Shown: positions 15,975 through 25,102 of the stretch, in pieces
Layout of the letters: each line of letters begins with the position of its first letter
Numbering within the stretch: position 1 is the first letter of the stretch
From: Gammaproteobacteria bacterium
GTDB taxonomy: Bacteria; Pseudomonadota; Gammaproteobacteria; Steroidobacterales; Steroidobacteraceae
Assembly (NCBI GenBank): GCA_027307325.1
Contig: DAHUXE010000124.1
Location: forward strand, 1 to 35,171
DNA length: 35,171 bases
Reading direction: 5' to 3'
Program-made: the position numbers and the translations under genes
Notes under the pieces: generated by a model
Databases searched by the model: none
The model's input: only the letters and a program-made list of their open reading frames with translations
What the model was told of the DNA's origin: nothing

Positions 15975-16610
15975 TCAGAAGCTCTTCTTGAATCCCACGT
16001 AGAACCCGTGCGGCAAAGCGCTCAGCACGAAGGGTGTTCCCTCGTGACTGTGCATCAGCCAGCCGAATCCGGTTCCGAGCGCCAAGCCGGCGATCACGTC
16101 CGACTGCCAGTGCGCCTGCACCTTCATGCGCGCGATCCCGTCGTAGACGGGCAGCAGCTCGAGCGCATAAACCCAGGGATCGTCGTGGCGGTACTCGAGC
16201 ACGAGCGGCGTGATGGTTGAGCTCACGAGCGTCACCTCGCCGCTCGGGAAGCTCTGATTGCCGTGACCCTTGAACCACAGATTGGGATCGCCGCCGCTGT
16301 CGATCGGTCGAACGCGCGAGGTGGCGTACTTGAGCGCCAGAGCGACGACACCCGAAGCCGCCGAGGCATCGATCGACTGCCACAGCGTTCGGCCGAAACG
16401 CGTATCTCCGCCCTCCCATAGCGCCCCGCCCACCTCGAAGGCGATCACGCCGTACTCGAGCGCCACCTGATGCGAGCGTGACCAGATCCCGCTGTTGTCA
16501 TAGCTCCACTCGTGATCGATTCCGAACGGACCGCCGCCGGCGAAGCAGGCAGGTGCGGTCACGAGCAGCAGGATGAGCAGCGACGTCCGGCGGGCTGGCA
16601 TGGGCTGCAA
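15975..16610 (-). CDS. PAP2-family phosphatase with PSGE in place of PSGH
   Basis: This is a 211-residue protein: signal peptide (MQPMPARRTSLLILLLVTAPACFA), then an acid phosphatase/PAP2 domain. The three motifs are present as KYATSRVRP (94...101), SFPSGE (120-125) and ARMKVQAHWQSD (160-171). The middle motif normally reads PSGH; here His is Glu125, although the Lys, Arg, distal His167 and Asp171 remain. Whether Glu supports catalysis is uncertain. It would act on lipid or small phosphate substrates in the periplasm. It is convergent with the methyltransferase gene (11 bases apart) and 98 bases downstream of a second PAP2 gene. Confidence 0.82.
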   Translation of the reverse strand: MQPMPARRTSLLILLLVTAPACFAGGGPFGIDHEWSYDNSGIWSRSHQVALEYGVIAFEVGGALWEGGDTRFGRTLWQSIDASAASGVVALALKYATSRVRPIDSGGDPNLWFKGHGNQSFPSGEVTLVSSTITPLVLEYRHDDPWVYALELLPVYDGIARMKVQAHWQSDVIAGLALGTGFGWLMHSHEGTPFVLSALPHGFYVGFKKSF

Positions 16611-16708
16611 GCATAAGGGAAATGGTTACCATCGCGCCCGATGCCGCATCTCCGCACGCTGCTTGCCCTCTGTCTGCTGGGTGCGACACCCACGGTCCGC
16701 ACGTCCCC

Positions 16709-17899
16709 TCACGGAGCACCCCGCACCGTGCCGGCGGCGGTGTGGAGCTCGAGCTGCAGGGTCCGCGTCCGCACGACACCCGCCCGCGTCGTGTCCACCA
16801 CCCGGATGTCGCCGCGTCCGACGCGCACCCGAACGCGCTCGAAGGCGGACGCGGGCACCGTGAGCCTCACGAACCCGTCGACGTCCGTCAGCCACCCGTG
16901 CGCCTCGATCGCATACCGCAGCACGGGTTGAGGCTCCGCCGCCGTCCCGATACGCGCGCCGAGATGCGCGCCCGGCATGCCGAAGCCGTGCAGCTCCCCC
17001 TCGATCGAGAGCCTCGAGGCGGGCGCATCGACCAGGACGACGGCGACGCTGGCGCGATCGGCCGCGATCTCGAGGATGCGCGGGGAGTCGCGCGACAGGG
17101 CAACGCTCGCCGTCAGGTCCGAGCCGTGCGGCAGCGCGTAGAGCGCGAGCAGCACGACGACGCCGCCAAGCGGCGCGGCAATGCCGAGCGCGCGGGGCCA
17201 GCGCGACCGCCCGACACTCGTCGTTCCCTGCAGGACGTGGTAATGGAGAACGTGCGTCACGCCATAGGCGAGCAGCGCCGACCAGATCACGTCCGAGAGA
17301 AAGTGCGCGCCGGCCGCCATGCGCCCAACGCCGAGGAGCGTGCCGACCGCGAGCCCTGTAGCGAGCGAGGCAGCGCCCCACGGCGGGCGCCGGCGGCTGA
17401 AGATCCACCAGCCGAGGCCGAAGAGAAACCCGACCGTGCAGTGCCCGCACGGAAACGAGGCGCCTCCTTCCCGGCCGATCAACGGCGAGGGCACGTAGTG
17501 CAACGATCCGCCGAACTCGACCAGGTCCCGGGGACGCGGGTGCTGCCAGTGATCCTTGAGCACGGCGTTGCCGATGAGACCGGGTCCGATGGCGACGGCG
17601 AGCAGCACCAGAGCCGCGGCGCCGCGCCAGTGCCTGCGTGCCGGAGCGAGGCTGAGGGCAAAGGTCCCGAGGCCCGCGACGATCAGCGCCGCCGTGATCC
17701 ACGGAGCCGCGCGGTACAGCAGCCGCCAGGGAAACTCGTGTGCGAGCGGCCAGTGATCGAGCCTCTCGGCACGGAAGAACCAGCGGGCCGCGGCAATGTC
17801 GAGCGTGCCGCTGGCGAACAGCGCGCCGGTGAGGAGTGCAGCGGCGAGGAGGCACCACGCCTCCCGCTGCCATCGCTGGGCGCTCATATCTGGCGCCAT
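16709..17899 (-). CDS. PAP2-family membrane phosphatase with C-terminal beta domain
   Basis: This is a 396-residue protein. The first ~225 residues form a membrane-embedded PAP2 phosphatase with about six helices and all motifs: KDHWQHPRP (115-123), SFPCGH (148-153, with Cys for the usual Ser of PSGH but His kept), GRMAAGAHFLSD (192-203). A further helix (about 238-256) is followed by a beta-rich periplasmic extension to the end, including RVGRGDIRVVDTT, that resembles DUF4097-like beta-helix repeats. PAP2 membrane enzymes of this size dephosphorylate lipid A or undecaprenyl phosphate; this is inference. The GTG/ATG-rich start region allows M1 (17899) or M5 (17887); neither has a strong ribosome binding site. 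Confidence 0.85.
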   Translation of the reverse strand: MAPDMSAQRWQREAWCLLAAALLTGALFASGTLDIAAARWFFRAERLDHWPLAHEFPWRLLYRAAPWITAALIVAGLGTFALSLAPARRHWRGAAALVLLAVAIGPGLIGNAVLKDHWQHPRPRDLVEFGGSLHYVPSPLIGREGGASFPCGHCTVGFLFGLGWWIFSRRRPPWGAASLATGLAVGTLLGVGRMAAGAHFLSDVIWSALLAYGVTHVLHYHVLQGTTSVGRSRWPRALGIAAPLGGVVVLLALYALPHGSDLTASVALSRDSPRILEIAADRASVAVVLVDAPASRLSIEGELHGFGMPGAHLGARIGTAAEPQPVLRYAIEAHGWLTDVDGFVRLTVPASAFERVRVRVGRGDIRVVDTTRAGVVRTRTLQLELHTAAGTVRGAP

Positions 17900-17947
17900 T
17901 ATGCGACCGATGCTTTAAGATTCCGGCGTCGTTGCAAAGAGCAACAT

Positions 17948-19924
17948 ATGAAAAGAATCGTCGCGCTGCTGGCAGCGCTCTCGACGTGCGCGCCGGCGAT
18001 GGGCGGGGAGTCCAGGTCCTTCGATGCCGCCGCGGCCTTCGGTGCGCGCCCGAGCGTCTTCGGCATGAGACTCTCTCCCGATGGCAGGAGCGTTGCCTAT
18101 CTGGCGCCGACCCAGGGCCAGGGGTCGGCACTTTTTACGCTGAGCCTCGCTCCAGGGGCGAAGCCGAGACCCGCCGTGGCGGTTGACGGCAAACCCGACC
18201 GCCTCGGGAATTGCTCCTGGGTCGCGAATGATCGTCTGGCCTGCTACGCGTACGGCGTAGCGAAGAATCCCAACTTGGGTATCTTGCCCTACAGCCGGCT
18301 CGTGGCCGTGAACGCCGACGGAACGAACATCAGGATGTTGAGCCGGCGGGACACCGCCTACATTCGGGCCATCCAGCTCAACGGCGGCGGGATCATCGAC
18401 TCACTGCCTGCCGAGGATGGTGCCGTTCTCATGACGCGAACGTACGTCCCCGATGAAAGCACCGGCCGCCGGGTGGGATCCAGTGACGAGGGAATGGGCG
18501 TCGACCGCATCGACACGCGTACGCTCGCCGTCAAGCGAGTCGAGGCCCCGCGCGCCGACGCCGTCGAGTACATCAGCGACGGGCGCGGGGCGGTGCGCAT
18601 CATAGGCCTCAGCAAGACAGTCAGTGCGCAGGGCGACGCCGTGATCGAGTACCGCTATCGTGCGCCGGATTCGAGGGACTGGGAGAAGCTGAGCGAGTAC
18701 AACTCCCTCGAGCGCACCGGATTCGCTCCCTACGCGGTCGACCCCGCGCGCAACGTCGCCATCGGATTCAAGAAAACCGACGGTCGGCTGGCCGCCTACT
18801 CCGTGAGCCTCGACGGCACGCTCGCCGAGCAGTTGCTCTACGCCAACTCCGCCGTCGATGTCGATGGGCTCGTGAGGATCGGCCGGCAACGACGCGTAGT
18901 GGGCGTCTCCTACGCCACCGAACGACGTCACACCGTCTACTTCGATCCGGAGGTCAAGCAGCTGCTCGCCTCGCTCGCCCGGGCCCTGCCGCAGCAGCCG
19001 ATACTCGAGGTCGTCGACTCGAGTGTCGATGAGAACACGATGCTGATTTTTGCCGGCAGCGATTCCGACCCCGGGGGCTATTACCTGTTCGACAAGAAGG
19101 CGCACCGCCTGCAGGCCTTCCTCGGTGTGCGCGACGAGCTCGACGGAGTGAAGCTCGCGAGCGTCCAGGCGATCAGCTACCCGGCGGCGGACGGCGTCAT
19201 GGTCCCGGCCTACCTCACCCTTCCGCCGGGAGTCACAAGCGCCAAAGGATTGCCGGCCATCGTGTTGCCGCACGGGGGACCGACTGCACGCGACGAGTGG
19301 GGCTTCGACTGGCTCTCGCAGTTCTACGCCTCGCGTGGTTTCGTCGTGCTGCAGCCCGAGTTTCGCGGCTCTTTCGGCTACGGCGATGCCTGGTTCCAGC
19401 AGAACGGCTTCAAGTCATGGCGGGTCGCGATCGGCGACGTGCTCGACGCCGGACACTGGCTCGTCGCCCAGGGTATCGCCGATCCCCAGAAGCTCGGCAT
19501 CGTCGGTTGGTCGTACGGCGGGTACGCGGCGCTCCAGTCCGCCGTCGTCGAGCCCGCGCTCTTCAAGGCGGTGGTGGCGATCGCACCCGTAACCGATCTC
19601 GCTGCCGCCAAGGAGGAGTGGCGTGGCTTGGGCGTTTATCACGATGTCGACACGTTCATCGGCAACGGGCCGCATGTTCGCGAGGGCTCGCCGCTACAGC
19701 ACGCGGACCGGATCAAGGCGCCGGTGCTGCTATTCCACGGCGCCATGGACCGCAACGTGAGCGTCGAGGAGTCGAAGCGCATGGCCGAGCGGCTGAAAGC
19801 GGCCGGCGGCAACTGCGAGCTCGTCACCTGGGATGACCTCGATCACCAGCTCGACGACTCGAGCGCGCGTACGCTGATGCTGCGCAAGAGCGAGGCGCTG
19901 CTGCGCAAGGGCTTTGGCATGTGA
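17948..19924 (+). CDS. S9 family prolyl oligopeptidase-like peptidase, exported
   Basis: This is a 658-residue serine peptidase. After a signal peptide (first ~19 residues) comes a beta-propeller (about 20-400) with repeats such as SPDGRSVAYLA, then an alpha/beta hydrolase domain. The catalytic triad is S522 in GWSYGG, D601 in GAMDRNVSVEE and H633 in DDLDHQLDD, and LPHGGPTARDEWGFDW and PEFRGSFGYG are typical of S9 oligopeptidases of the acylaminoacyl/DPP type. It would cleave short peptides in the periplasm. It overlaps the next gene by four bases (GTGA), so the two are translationally coupled. It is divergent from the PAP2 gene with 48 bases between the starts. Confidence 0.93.
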   Translation: MKRIVALLAALSTCAPAMGGESRSFDAAAAFGARPSVFGMRLSPDGRSVAYLAPTQGQGSALFTLSLAPGAKPRPAVAVDGKPDRLGNCSWVANDRLACYAYGVAKNPNLGILPYSRLVAVNADGTNIRMLSRRDTAYIRAIQLNGGGIIDSLPAEDGAVLMTRTYVPDESTGRRVGSSDEGMGVDRIDTRTLAVKRVEAPRADAVEYISDGRGAVRIIGLSKTVSAQGDAVIEYRYRAPDSRDWEKLSEYNSLERTGFAPYAVDPARNVAIGFKKTDGRLAAYSVSLDGTLAEQLLYANSAVDVDGLVRIGRQRRVVGVSYATERRHTVYFDPEVKQLLASLARALPQQPILEVVDSSVDENTMLIFAGSDSDPGGYYLFDKKAHRLQAFLGVRDELDGVKLASVQAISYPAADGVMVPAYLTLPPGVTSAKGLPAIVLPHGGPTARDEWGFDWLSQFYASRGFVVLQPEFRGSFGYGDAWFQQNGFKSWRVAIGDVLDAGHWLVAQGIADPQKLGIVGWSYGGYAALQSAVVEPALFKAVVAIAPVTDLAAAKEEWRGLGVYHDVDTFIGNGPHVREGSPLQHADRIKAPVLLFHGAMDRNVSVEESKRMAERLKAAGGNCELVTWDDLDHQLDDSSARTLMLRKSEALLRKGFGM

Positions 19925-20976
19925 CCGAGACGGATCCGTTTGCGACTCACCACCGGCGCATTCTCGGCGAGCTCGCGGACCTAACGGCGCGGCGCGCGGC
20001 GTTCACGCTCTGCGTGGTGGTCCACTGCACGGGGTCCACTTACCGAAAGGCGGGCGCGCTCGCCCTCGTGGAAGCGGACGGCTCGCGCCTCGGCGTCATC
20101 TCGGGCGGGTGCCTCGAATCGGACCTCGAGTCGGCGGCGCGAGCGGCGCTCGCCGCGAACCTCCCGCGGGTCGTGCTGTTCGACACGCGCAGCGACGATG
20201 ACCTCGTATTCGGCTCGGGCTCCGGTTGCCGTGGGCAGATGCAGGTGTTGCTGCTGCCGGTCGCCGCCGGAGCGACGCACCCGCTGTGCGAAGCGCCGTT
20301 GTCGGCCGAGCGCGCGCAGCGGCCGCTCAAGGCAGCGCTCATCACGGGCGGGCCACACGTGGGGAGCGGTTTTCTCTGGTCGGAGAATGTCGAGACCGAG
20401 CTCGCGCCGCGCCTCGAGCCGGCGCGAGCGCTGAAGGACCGCCCTGCAGGCGAGCATCATCTCGCGGGCGGCCTCAGCTGCGCGGTCGTGCTGTTCGCGC
20501 CCTCACCGTGCATCCTGCTGATCGGCGCCGGTCCCGAGGCTCCGGCGCTCGTCGGCATCGCCGGCCGGCTCGGCTGGCGCGTCGTCGTCTCGGACCATCG
20601 CGAAGCCCTGCTCGCGAAGCATGCTGCCGGCGCCGAACGTACCATCTGCGCTCGCCCGGCCGCGGCGCTCGCCGCGCTCGGCGAGCAGCGGCTCGATGCC
20701 TGTGTCGTGATGACGCACAGCGCCTCGAACGACCGCGAGGCGCTCGCCGCTCTCGCCCGGCGCGCCGATCCCTTCATCGGCCTGCTCGGGCCGCCGGCAC
20801 GGCGCGACGAGCTGCTCGCCGAGCTCGACCCCGGGGCGCGCGCCGTCCTTACGCCGCGCCTCCATGCGCCGGTCGGAATCAAGCTCGGCGGGCATGGACC
20901 CGAGATGCTCGCGCTCTCGATCTGCGCCGAGTTGCAGCGTTTTCTCGCCGGGAGCGAGCCACGCGGCTCGACCTGA
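19921..20976 (+). CDS. XdhC/CoxI family protein
   Basis: This is a 351-residue protein. The N-terminal XdhC/CoxI domain (about 15-80) has VVVHCTGSTYRKAGALALV and GVISGGCLESDL, including the conserved Cys that ligates sulphur or molybdenum cofactor; the C-terminal Rossmann-like domain has ILLIGAGPEAPAL (about 200-212) followed by VVVSDHRE. Family members help insert sulphurated molybdenum cofactor into xanthine dehydrogenase or CO dehydrogenase, but no molybdoenzyme is in the window. The start is GTG at 19921, overlapping the S9 peptidase stop (GTGA). The middle part (about 110-190) is longer than in typical XdhC proteins. Confidence 0.88.
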   Translation: MTETDPFATHHRRILGELADLTARRAAFTLCVVVHCTGSTYRKAGALALVEADGSRLGVISGGCLESDLESAARAALAANLPRVVLFDTRSDDDLVFGSGSGCRGQMQVLLLPVAAGATHPLCEAPLSAERAQRPLKAALITGGPHVGSGFLWSENVETELAPRLEPARALKDRPAGEHHLAGGLSCAVVLFAPSPCILLIGAGPEAPALVGIAGRLGWRVVVSDHREALLAKHAAGAERTICARPAAALAALGEQRLDACVVMTHSASNDREALAALARRADPFIGLLGPPARRDELLAELDPGARAVLTPRLHAPVGIKLGGHGPEMLALSICAELQRFLAGSEPRGST

Positions 20977-21018
20977 GCGCTCGCGCATCCGGCGCGCCGC
21001 GTGCAACAATGCCGGACG

Positions 21019-21585
21019 ATGCCGATCGTCAGAGGATTGCTCGACCGGGTGGTACTGGTGTCCGCCGCAGTGGGCGGAGGTCTCGTCCCCGGCTTCATCG
21101 CGCAGTATCGCCAGCGGCTCGGCGGCCGCCTCGACCAGGCTAAGCTCGATCTCGAACCCTGGCAGAAGCTCGCCGAGCAGTTCTATCACGGTGACATCGG
21201 GAAGCTCATTCAGTATCACCTCTCGAGCACCGACCCCACGTTTCACTCCGAAGGCGCCGTGATCCGGTCGCTGGTTGCGAGCGTGCATCAGCTGCAGGCT
21301 GCGGTGGACGCGCTGCACGGCAGCCTCGCGAGCCAGGCGGCGTACCTGGCTCTGCACGCCGACCCGGCGCTGGCGCGCGCCACGCTCGGTGACTGGGTGC
21401 CGACCTTCGCCTTGTCCGGTGAAGGGCTGGTATTCGCGCTGCTGTTCGCGCTGCTGGTCTGGCTGGCGTTTCACGCCCTGTGGTGGCTGCTCGGGCGCGG
21501 CGGCCGCCTGCTCTTCGGCCGCCGCCCTCCCGGGTCGTGGCAACGAAGGGCGCGTGAGCTCGATTCCGGGTCGTTCGGACCATAG
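21019..21585 (+). CDS. DUF2937 family membrane protein
   Basis: This is a 188-residue protein with two hydrophobic helices, one near the start (RVVLVSAAVGGGLVPGFI, about 10-28) and one at about 133-160 (FALSGEGLVFALLFALLVWLAFHALWWLL). Between them is a charged helical stretch with the family feature Q-Y-x-Q-R-L-G-G-R-L-D-x-A and LEPWQKLAEQF. This layout matches DUF2937, a proteobacterial inner-membrane family of unknown function. The ATG at 21019 is used because the family starts just before this point; a GTG six codons earlier is in frame. It is followed 25 bases later by the tricorn gene. Confidence 0.75.
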   Translation: MPIVRGLLDRVVLVSAAVGGGLVPGFIAQYRQRLGGRLDQAKLDLEPWQKLAEQFYHGDIGKLIQYHLSSTDPTFHSEGAVIRSLVASVHQLQAAVDALHGSLASQAAYLALHADPALARATLGDWVPTFALSGEGLVFALLFALLVWLAFHALWWLLGRGGRLLFGRRPPGSWQRRARELDSGSFGP

Positions 21586-21610
21586 TCGCTCGGACAACGG
21601 GGAGACGATA

Positions 21611-24600
21611 ATGACCACAAGCCTGAGGCGCGCGGGCGTCTTCGCGACGCTCTGCCTCGCCGCCTGCCTCCCGGCCCCGGGCGAGGAGGCCTCGGGAACC
21701 CTGCTGCTGCGTCAGCCGACGCTGTCGCGTGAGCACCTCGCGTTCGTCTACGGCGGCGACATCTGGGTCGCCGACCGCGACGGCGCGCATCCCGAGCGGC
21801 TCACCGTGCATGCCAGCGCATCCGGGCCGCATTTCTCGCCCGACGGGCTCTCGATTGCCTACACCGCCACCTATGCCGGCAACGCCGACGTCTACGTGAT
21901 TCCGACGGCCGGAGGTCAGCCGCGGCGCCTCACCTGGCATCCCGCGCGCGATGAGGTGGATGGCTGGAGTCCCGATGGCAAGCGCATCCTGTTCGCCTCG
22001 CCGCGTGCGATCGCCAACAACCGCTCGAACCAACTGTACGAGATCCCGCTCGCGGGCGGCTTCGAGCGCAAGGTGATGGAGGCCGTTGCCTGGGAGGCTT
22101 CCTGGTCGCCCGACGGCACGCGTCTCGCGTACCGTCCTTACCGCACCGCCTACGAGGGACCTTCCGGTTGGCGGCGCTATCGGGGAGGCACGACGACTCC
22201 GATCTGGATCCTGAATCCGGCGAGCGGAGCCTGGGAACAGGTCCCGCACGAGAACGCCACGGACCGCGCGCCGGTCTGGGCCGGCGACGAGGTCGTCTTC
22301 ATCTCGGACCGGAGCGCGGGCGCGGCGAATCTCTTCGCCTACGACACGCGCGGCAGGCAGCTGCGGCAGCTCTCGAAAGAGACGATCTGGGACGTGCGCA
22401 GCTTCGGCCTCTCGGGGCGTACCGCGGTATACGAATCCGGGGGACGCCTGAAGGAGCTCGACCTCGACTCAAGTGCCACCCGGCCGCTGACGATCACGCT
22501 GGCGACCGAGGCCGCGCAGCTGCGCCCGCAGTGGAAGGATGCCGGCAAGAACATCAGCTCGGCCTTTCTGTCGCCGACCGGTAAGCGCGTCGTGGTGACG
22601 GCGCGCGGCGATGTCTTCACGGTGCCGGTCAAGGACGGCTCGATCCGCAATCTCACCCACAGCCCCGGGGTACGCGACAAGGATGCGGTGTGGAGTCCTG
22701 ACGGCACGCGCATCGCCTATATCACCGATCTCGGCATGCAGCACGCGATCGTGGTGCGCGACCAGGAGGGGCTCGAGAAGCCGCACGTGTACGCGCTACC
22801 CAAGCCGAGCTACTACCACCTCCTCGCCTGGTCGCCTGACGGCGCGACGCTCATCTACGAGGACAACCACCTGCACCTCTACGCGTTCGCGCTCGCCAGC
22901 GGGGCGAGCACGCTCATCGACAGGAGCCTCGACCGCGGCGGCTTCGAGGTGAGCTTCTCCGCCGACAGCCGCTGGCTCGCCTACACCCTGCAGGGGCAGA
23001 ACCACTTCACCCGCATCCGCCTGCATGACCTCGTCACCGGCCGGAACGCCGACGTCACCGACGGCCGCGCCGATGCCGATAGTCCGGTGTTTGCGCCGGG
23101 CGGCTACCTGTACTTCACGGCCTCGATCAACTCGGGCCCGAGCCAGATCTTCCTCGATCTCTCCTCGCAGGAGCGCTCGATTCGCCGCGGGCTCTACGTC
23201 GCGGTCCTGGCCGCCGACGGCCGCTCGCCGCTGCTGCCCAGGACGGGCGATGAGGATGCCAAGGCGGATGCCGACGACAAGGGCAGCTGTAAAGCGCCTG
23301 CCGGCAAGGGCGACCAGACCGACGCCGCTGCCAAGAAGGAGGACAAGAGTGATGCGAAAGCCGACGCGAAGTCCGACAAGGGTCCGAAACCCGTGAGAGT
23401 CGAGCTCGCCGGACTCGAGAGTCGCATCGTTGGATTCCCGGTGGCCGAGCGCCGCTACGAGTCGCTCGCGGTCGCCTGCGATGGCGCGCTCTTCTACGTC
23501 GAGCGGCGCCAGCCCGGCGTGACCGCCGAGCCACCGGATGCCGAGCCCGGCAACGACGGCGAGCTCTACCGCTTCGACTTCACCGAGCGCAAGGCCAAGT
23601 CCCTGAAGCAGGGGATCCAGGACATCTCGATGAGCACCGACGGCAAGAAGCTGCTGCTCGTGTACGCCAAGGGCAAGATGGAGATCGCCGACGCCAACGA
23701 CAAGCTCGATGCGAAGCCGATCGACCTGACGCAGCTCGGCATGTACGTCGACCCGGTCGCCGAATGGCAGCAGATCTTCGACGAGGCGTGGTGGATGGAG
23801 AAGGAGTTCTTCTACGACCCAAATATGCACGGGCTCGACTGGAACGCCGTGTACGCGCGCTATCGGCCGCTCCTCAAGTTCGTACAGCGCCGCGAAGACC
23901 TCACGGATCTCCTGATCGAGATGATCGGCGAGATGCAGGTGGGTCACAACCGCACCAGCGGCGGTGACCTGCCCGGCGAGCCCGGCACCAAGACCGGCCT
24001 TCTCGGCGCCGACTTCGCGCTCGAGAACGAGCACTACCGGATCACGACGATCTATCGCGGCGACCGCTGGAATCCGTTCCTGCGCGCGCCGCTCGCCGCT
24101 CCGGGGGTCAAAGTGAGCGAGGGCGATTATCTGCTGGCGGTCAACGGACGGCCGCTCGATGCGAGCGAGAACCTCTACGCGCTGCTCGAGCAGACGGTGG
24201 ACAAGCAGGTGACGCTGAGCGTGGGTCCGGACGCCTCGGGCGCGGGCGCACACAACATCGTGGTCCAGCCGATCGCGGACGAGGCGCCGCTGCGGCAGTG
24301 GCGCTGGATCGAGCACAACCGCGACTACGTCGGGCAGAAGACCGCCGGCAGGGTTGCCTACGTCTACCTGCCCAATACCGCGGCCGACGGCTTCGAGTAC
24401 TTCAACCGCATGTTCTTCGCCCAGATCGAAAAGCCCGCACTCATCGTCGACGAGCGCCGTAACAGCGGCGGCCAGGCGGCCAACTACATCATCGAGATTC
24501 TGGGCAGGCCCTACCTCGCGAGCTGGAAGGATCGCGACGCCCAGCTCTTCAGCACGCCCGGGGGCGCGATCTACGGACCCAAGGTGATGCTCGCCGATCA

Positions 24601-24958
24601 GGACGCAGGCTCGGGCGGTGACTTCCTGCCGTGGGCTTTCAAGCACCAGAAGCTCGGCACGCTCATCGGTACGCGCACCTGGGGCGGGCTCATCGGCATC
24701 GCGGTAAATCCGCCCTTCATCGACGGCGGGCAGCTCACCGTGCCCTACTTCCGCTTCTTCACGCCCGAAGGCGAGTGGCGCGTCGAGAACGAGGGCGTGG
24801 CGCCCGACATCGAGGTGACGCTCGACCCCGCGGCCGTCAACCGCGGCGAAGACCCGCAGCTCGATGCGGCGGTCGCGACCGTGCTCAAGCAGCTCGAGGA
24901 CTTCAAGCCCATCGAGCTGAAGGCTGCGCCTCCGTACCCGATCACACTCGGCAAGTGA
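21611..24958 (+). CDS. Tricorn-like C-terminal processing protease (S41), exported
   Basis: This is a 1115-residue protein with a signal peptide, close to the size of tricorn protease. It carries two beta-propeller regions (about 30-540 with SPDG repeats such as FSPDGLSIAYT and WSPDGTRIAYI, then about 595-740), a PDZ region (about 820-890) and an S41 peptidase domain with S1001 in DAGSGGD and H779 in MQVGHNRTSGGD; a Glu in RVENEG (1059-1061) is a possible third residue. A lysine/aspartate-rich linker (547-594) separates the propellers and is longer than in characterised relatives. In Thermoplasma, tricorn degrades peptides released by the proteasome; a periplasmic role in peptide degradation is inference. 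The ATG at 21611 has GGAGAC before it. Confidence 0.93.
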   Translation: MTTSLRRAGVFATLCLAACLPAPGEEASGTLLLRQPTLSREHLAFVYGGDIWVADRDGAHPERLTVHASASGPHFSPDGLSIAYTATYAGNADVYVIPTAGGQPRRLTWHPARDEVDGWSPDGKRILFASPRAIANNRSNQLYEIPLAGGFERKVMEAVAWEASWSPDGTRLAYRPYRTAYEGPSGWRRYRGGTTTPIWILNPASGAWEQVPHENATDRAPVWAGDEVVFISDRSAGAANLFAYDTRGRQLRQLSKETIWDVRSFGLSGRTAVYESGGRLKELDLDSSATRPLTITLATEAAQLRPQWKDAGKNISSAFLSPTGKRVVVTARGDVFTVPVKDGSIRNLTHSPGVRDKDAVWSPDGTRIAYITDLGMQHAIVVRDQEGLEKPHVYALPKPSYYHLLAWSPDGATLIYEDNHLHLYAFALASGASTLIDRSLDRGGFEVSFSADSRWLAYTLQGQNHFTRIRLHDLVTGRNADVTDGRADADSPVFAPGGYLYFTASINSGPSQIFLDLSSQERSIRRGLYVAVLAADGRSPLLPRTGDEDAKADADDKGSCKAPAGKGDQTDAAAKKEDKSDAKADAKSDKGPKPVRVELAGLESRIVGFPVAERRYESLAVACDGALFYVERRQPGVTAEPPDAEPGNDGELYRFDFTERKAKSLKQGIQDISMSTDGKKLLLVYAKGKMEIADANDKLDAKPIDLTQLGMYVDPVAEWQQIFDEAWWMEKEFFYDPNMHGLDWNAVYARYRPLLKFVQRREDLTDLLIEMIGEMQVGHNRTSGGDLPGEPGTKTGLLGADFALENEHYRITTIYRGDRWNPFLRAPLAAPGVKVSEGDYLLAVNGRPLDASENLYALLEQTVDKQVTLSVGPDASGAGAHNIVVQPIADEAPLRQWRWIEHNRDYVGQKTAGRVAYVYLPNTAADGFEYFNRMFFAQIEKPALIVDERRNSGGQAANYIIEILGRPYLASWKDRDAQLFSTPGGAIYGPKVMLADQDAGSGGDFLPWAFKHQKLGTLIGTRTWGGLIGIAVNPPFIDGGQLTVPYFRFFTPEGEWRVENEGVAPDIEVTLDPAAVNRGEDPQLDAAVATVLKQLEDFKPIELKAAPPYPITLGK

Positions 24959-25031
24959 GGCGCCCTAAGACCGTCTAGCCGGCCATTCGGACTTCGCCTG
25001 GGTGAGCATCTGGATAGTTCCGCGGCGGCTG

Positions 25032-25051
25032 AGTTCGATAGCTATCGAACT
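25032..25051. repeat. Perfect 20-bp palindrome between convergent genes
   Basis: AGTTCGATAGCTATCGAACT reads the same on both strands: an 8-bp stem with AGCT in the centre. It lies 73 bases after the tricorn stop and 51 bases after the last base of the convergent ABC permease gene. It has no T-run, so it may be a weak bidirectional terminator or a protein-binding site; it does not sit in front of any gene start. Confidence 0.75.
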
Positions 25052-25102
25052 TCGCGCAAATGGACCCTTCGACGCGGCCCCTCCCGGGCTAACGGGCGAC
25101 CC

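Noticed and set aside
16622-17947. Frame open for 442 codons upstream of the S9 peptidase
   Set aside because: It is antisense to the PAP2 gene and has no homology-like sequence; the signal peptide at 17948 marks the true start.
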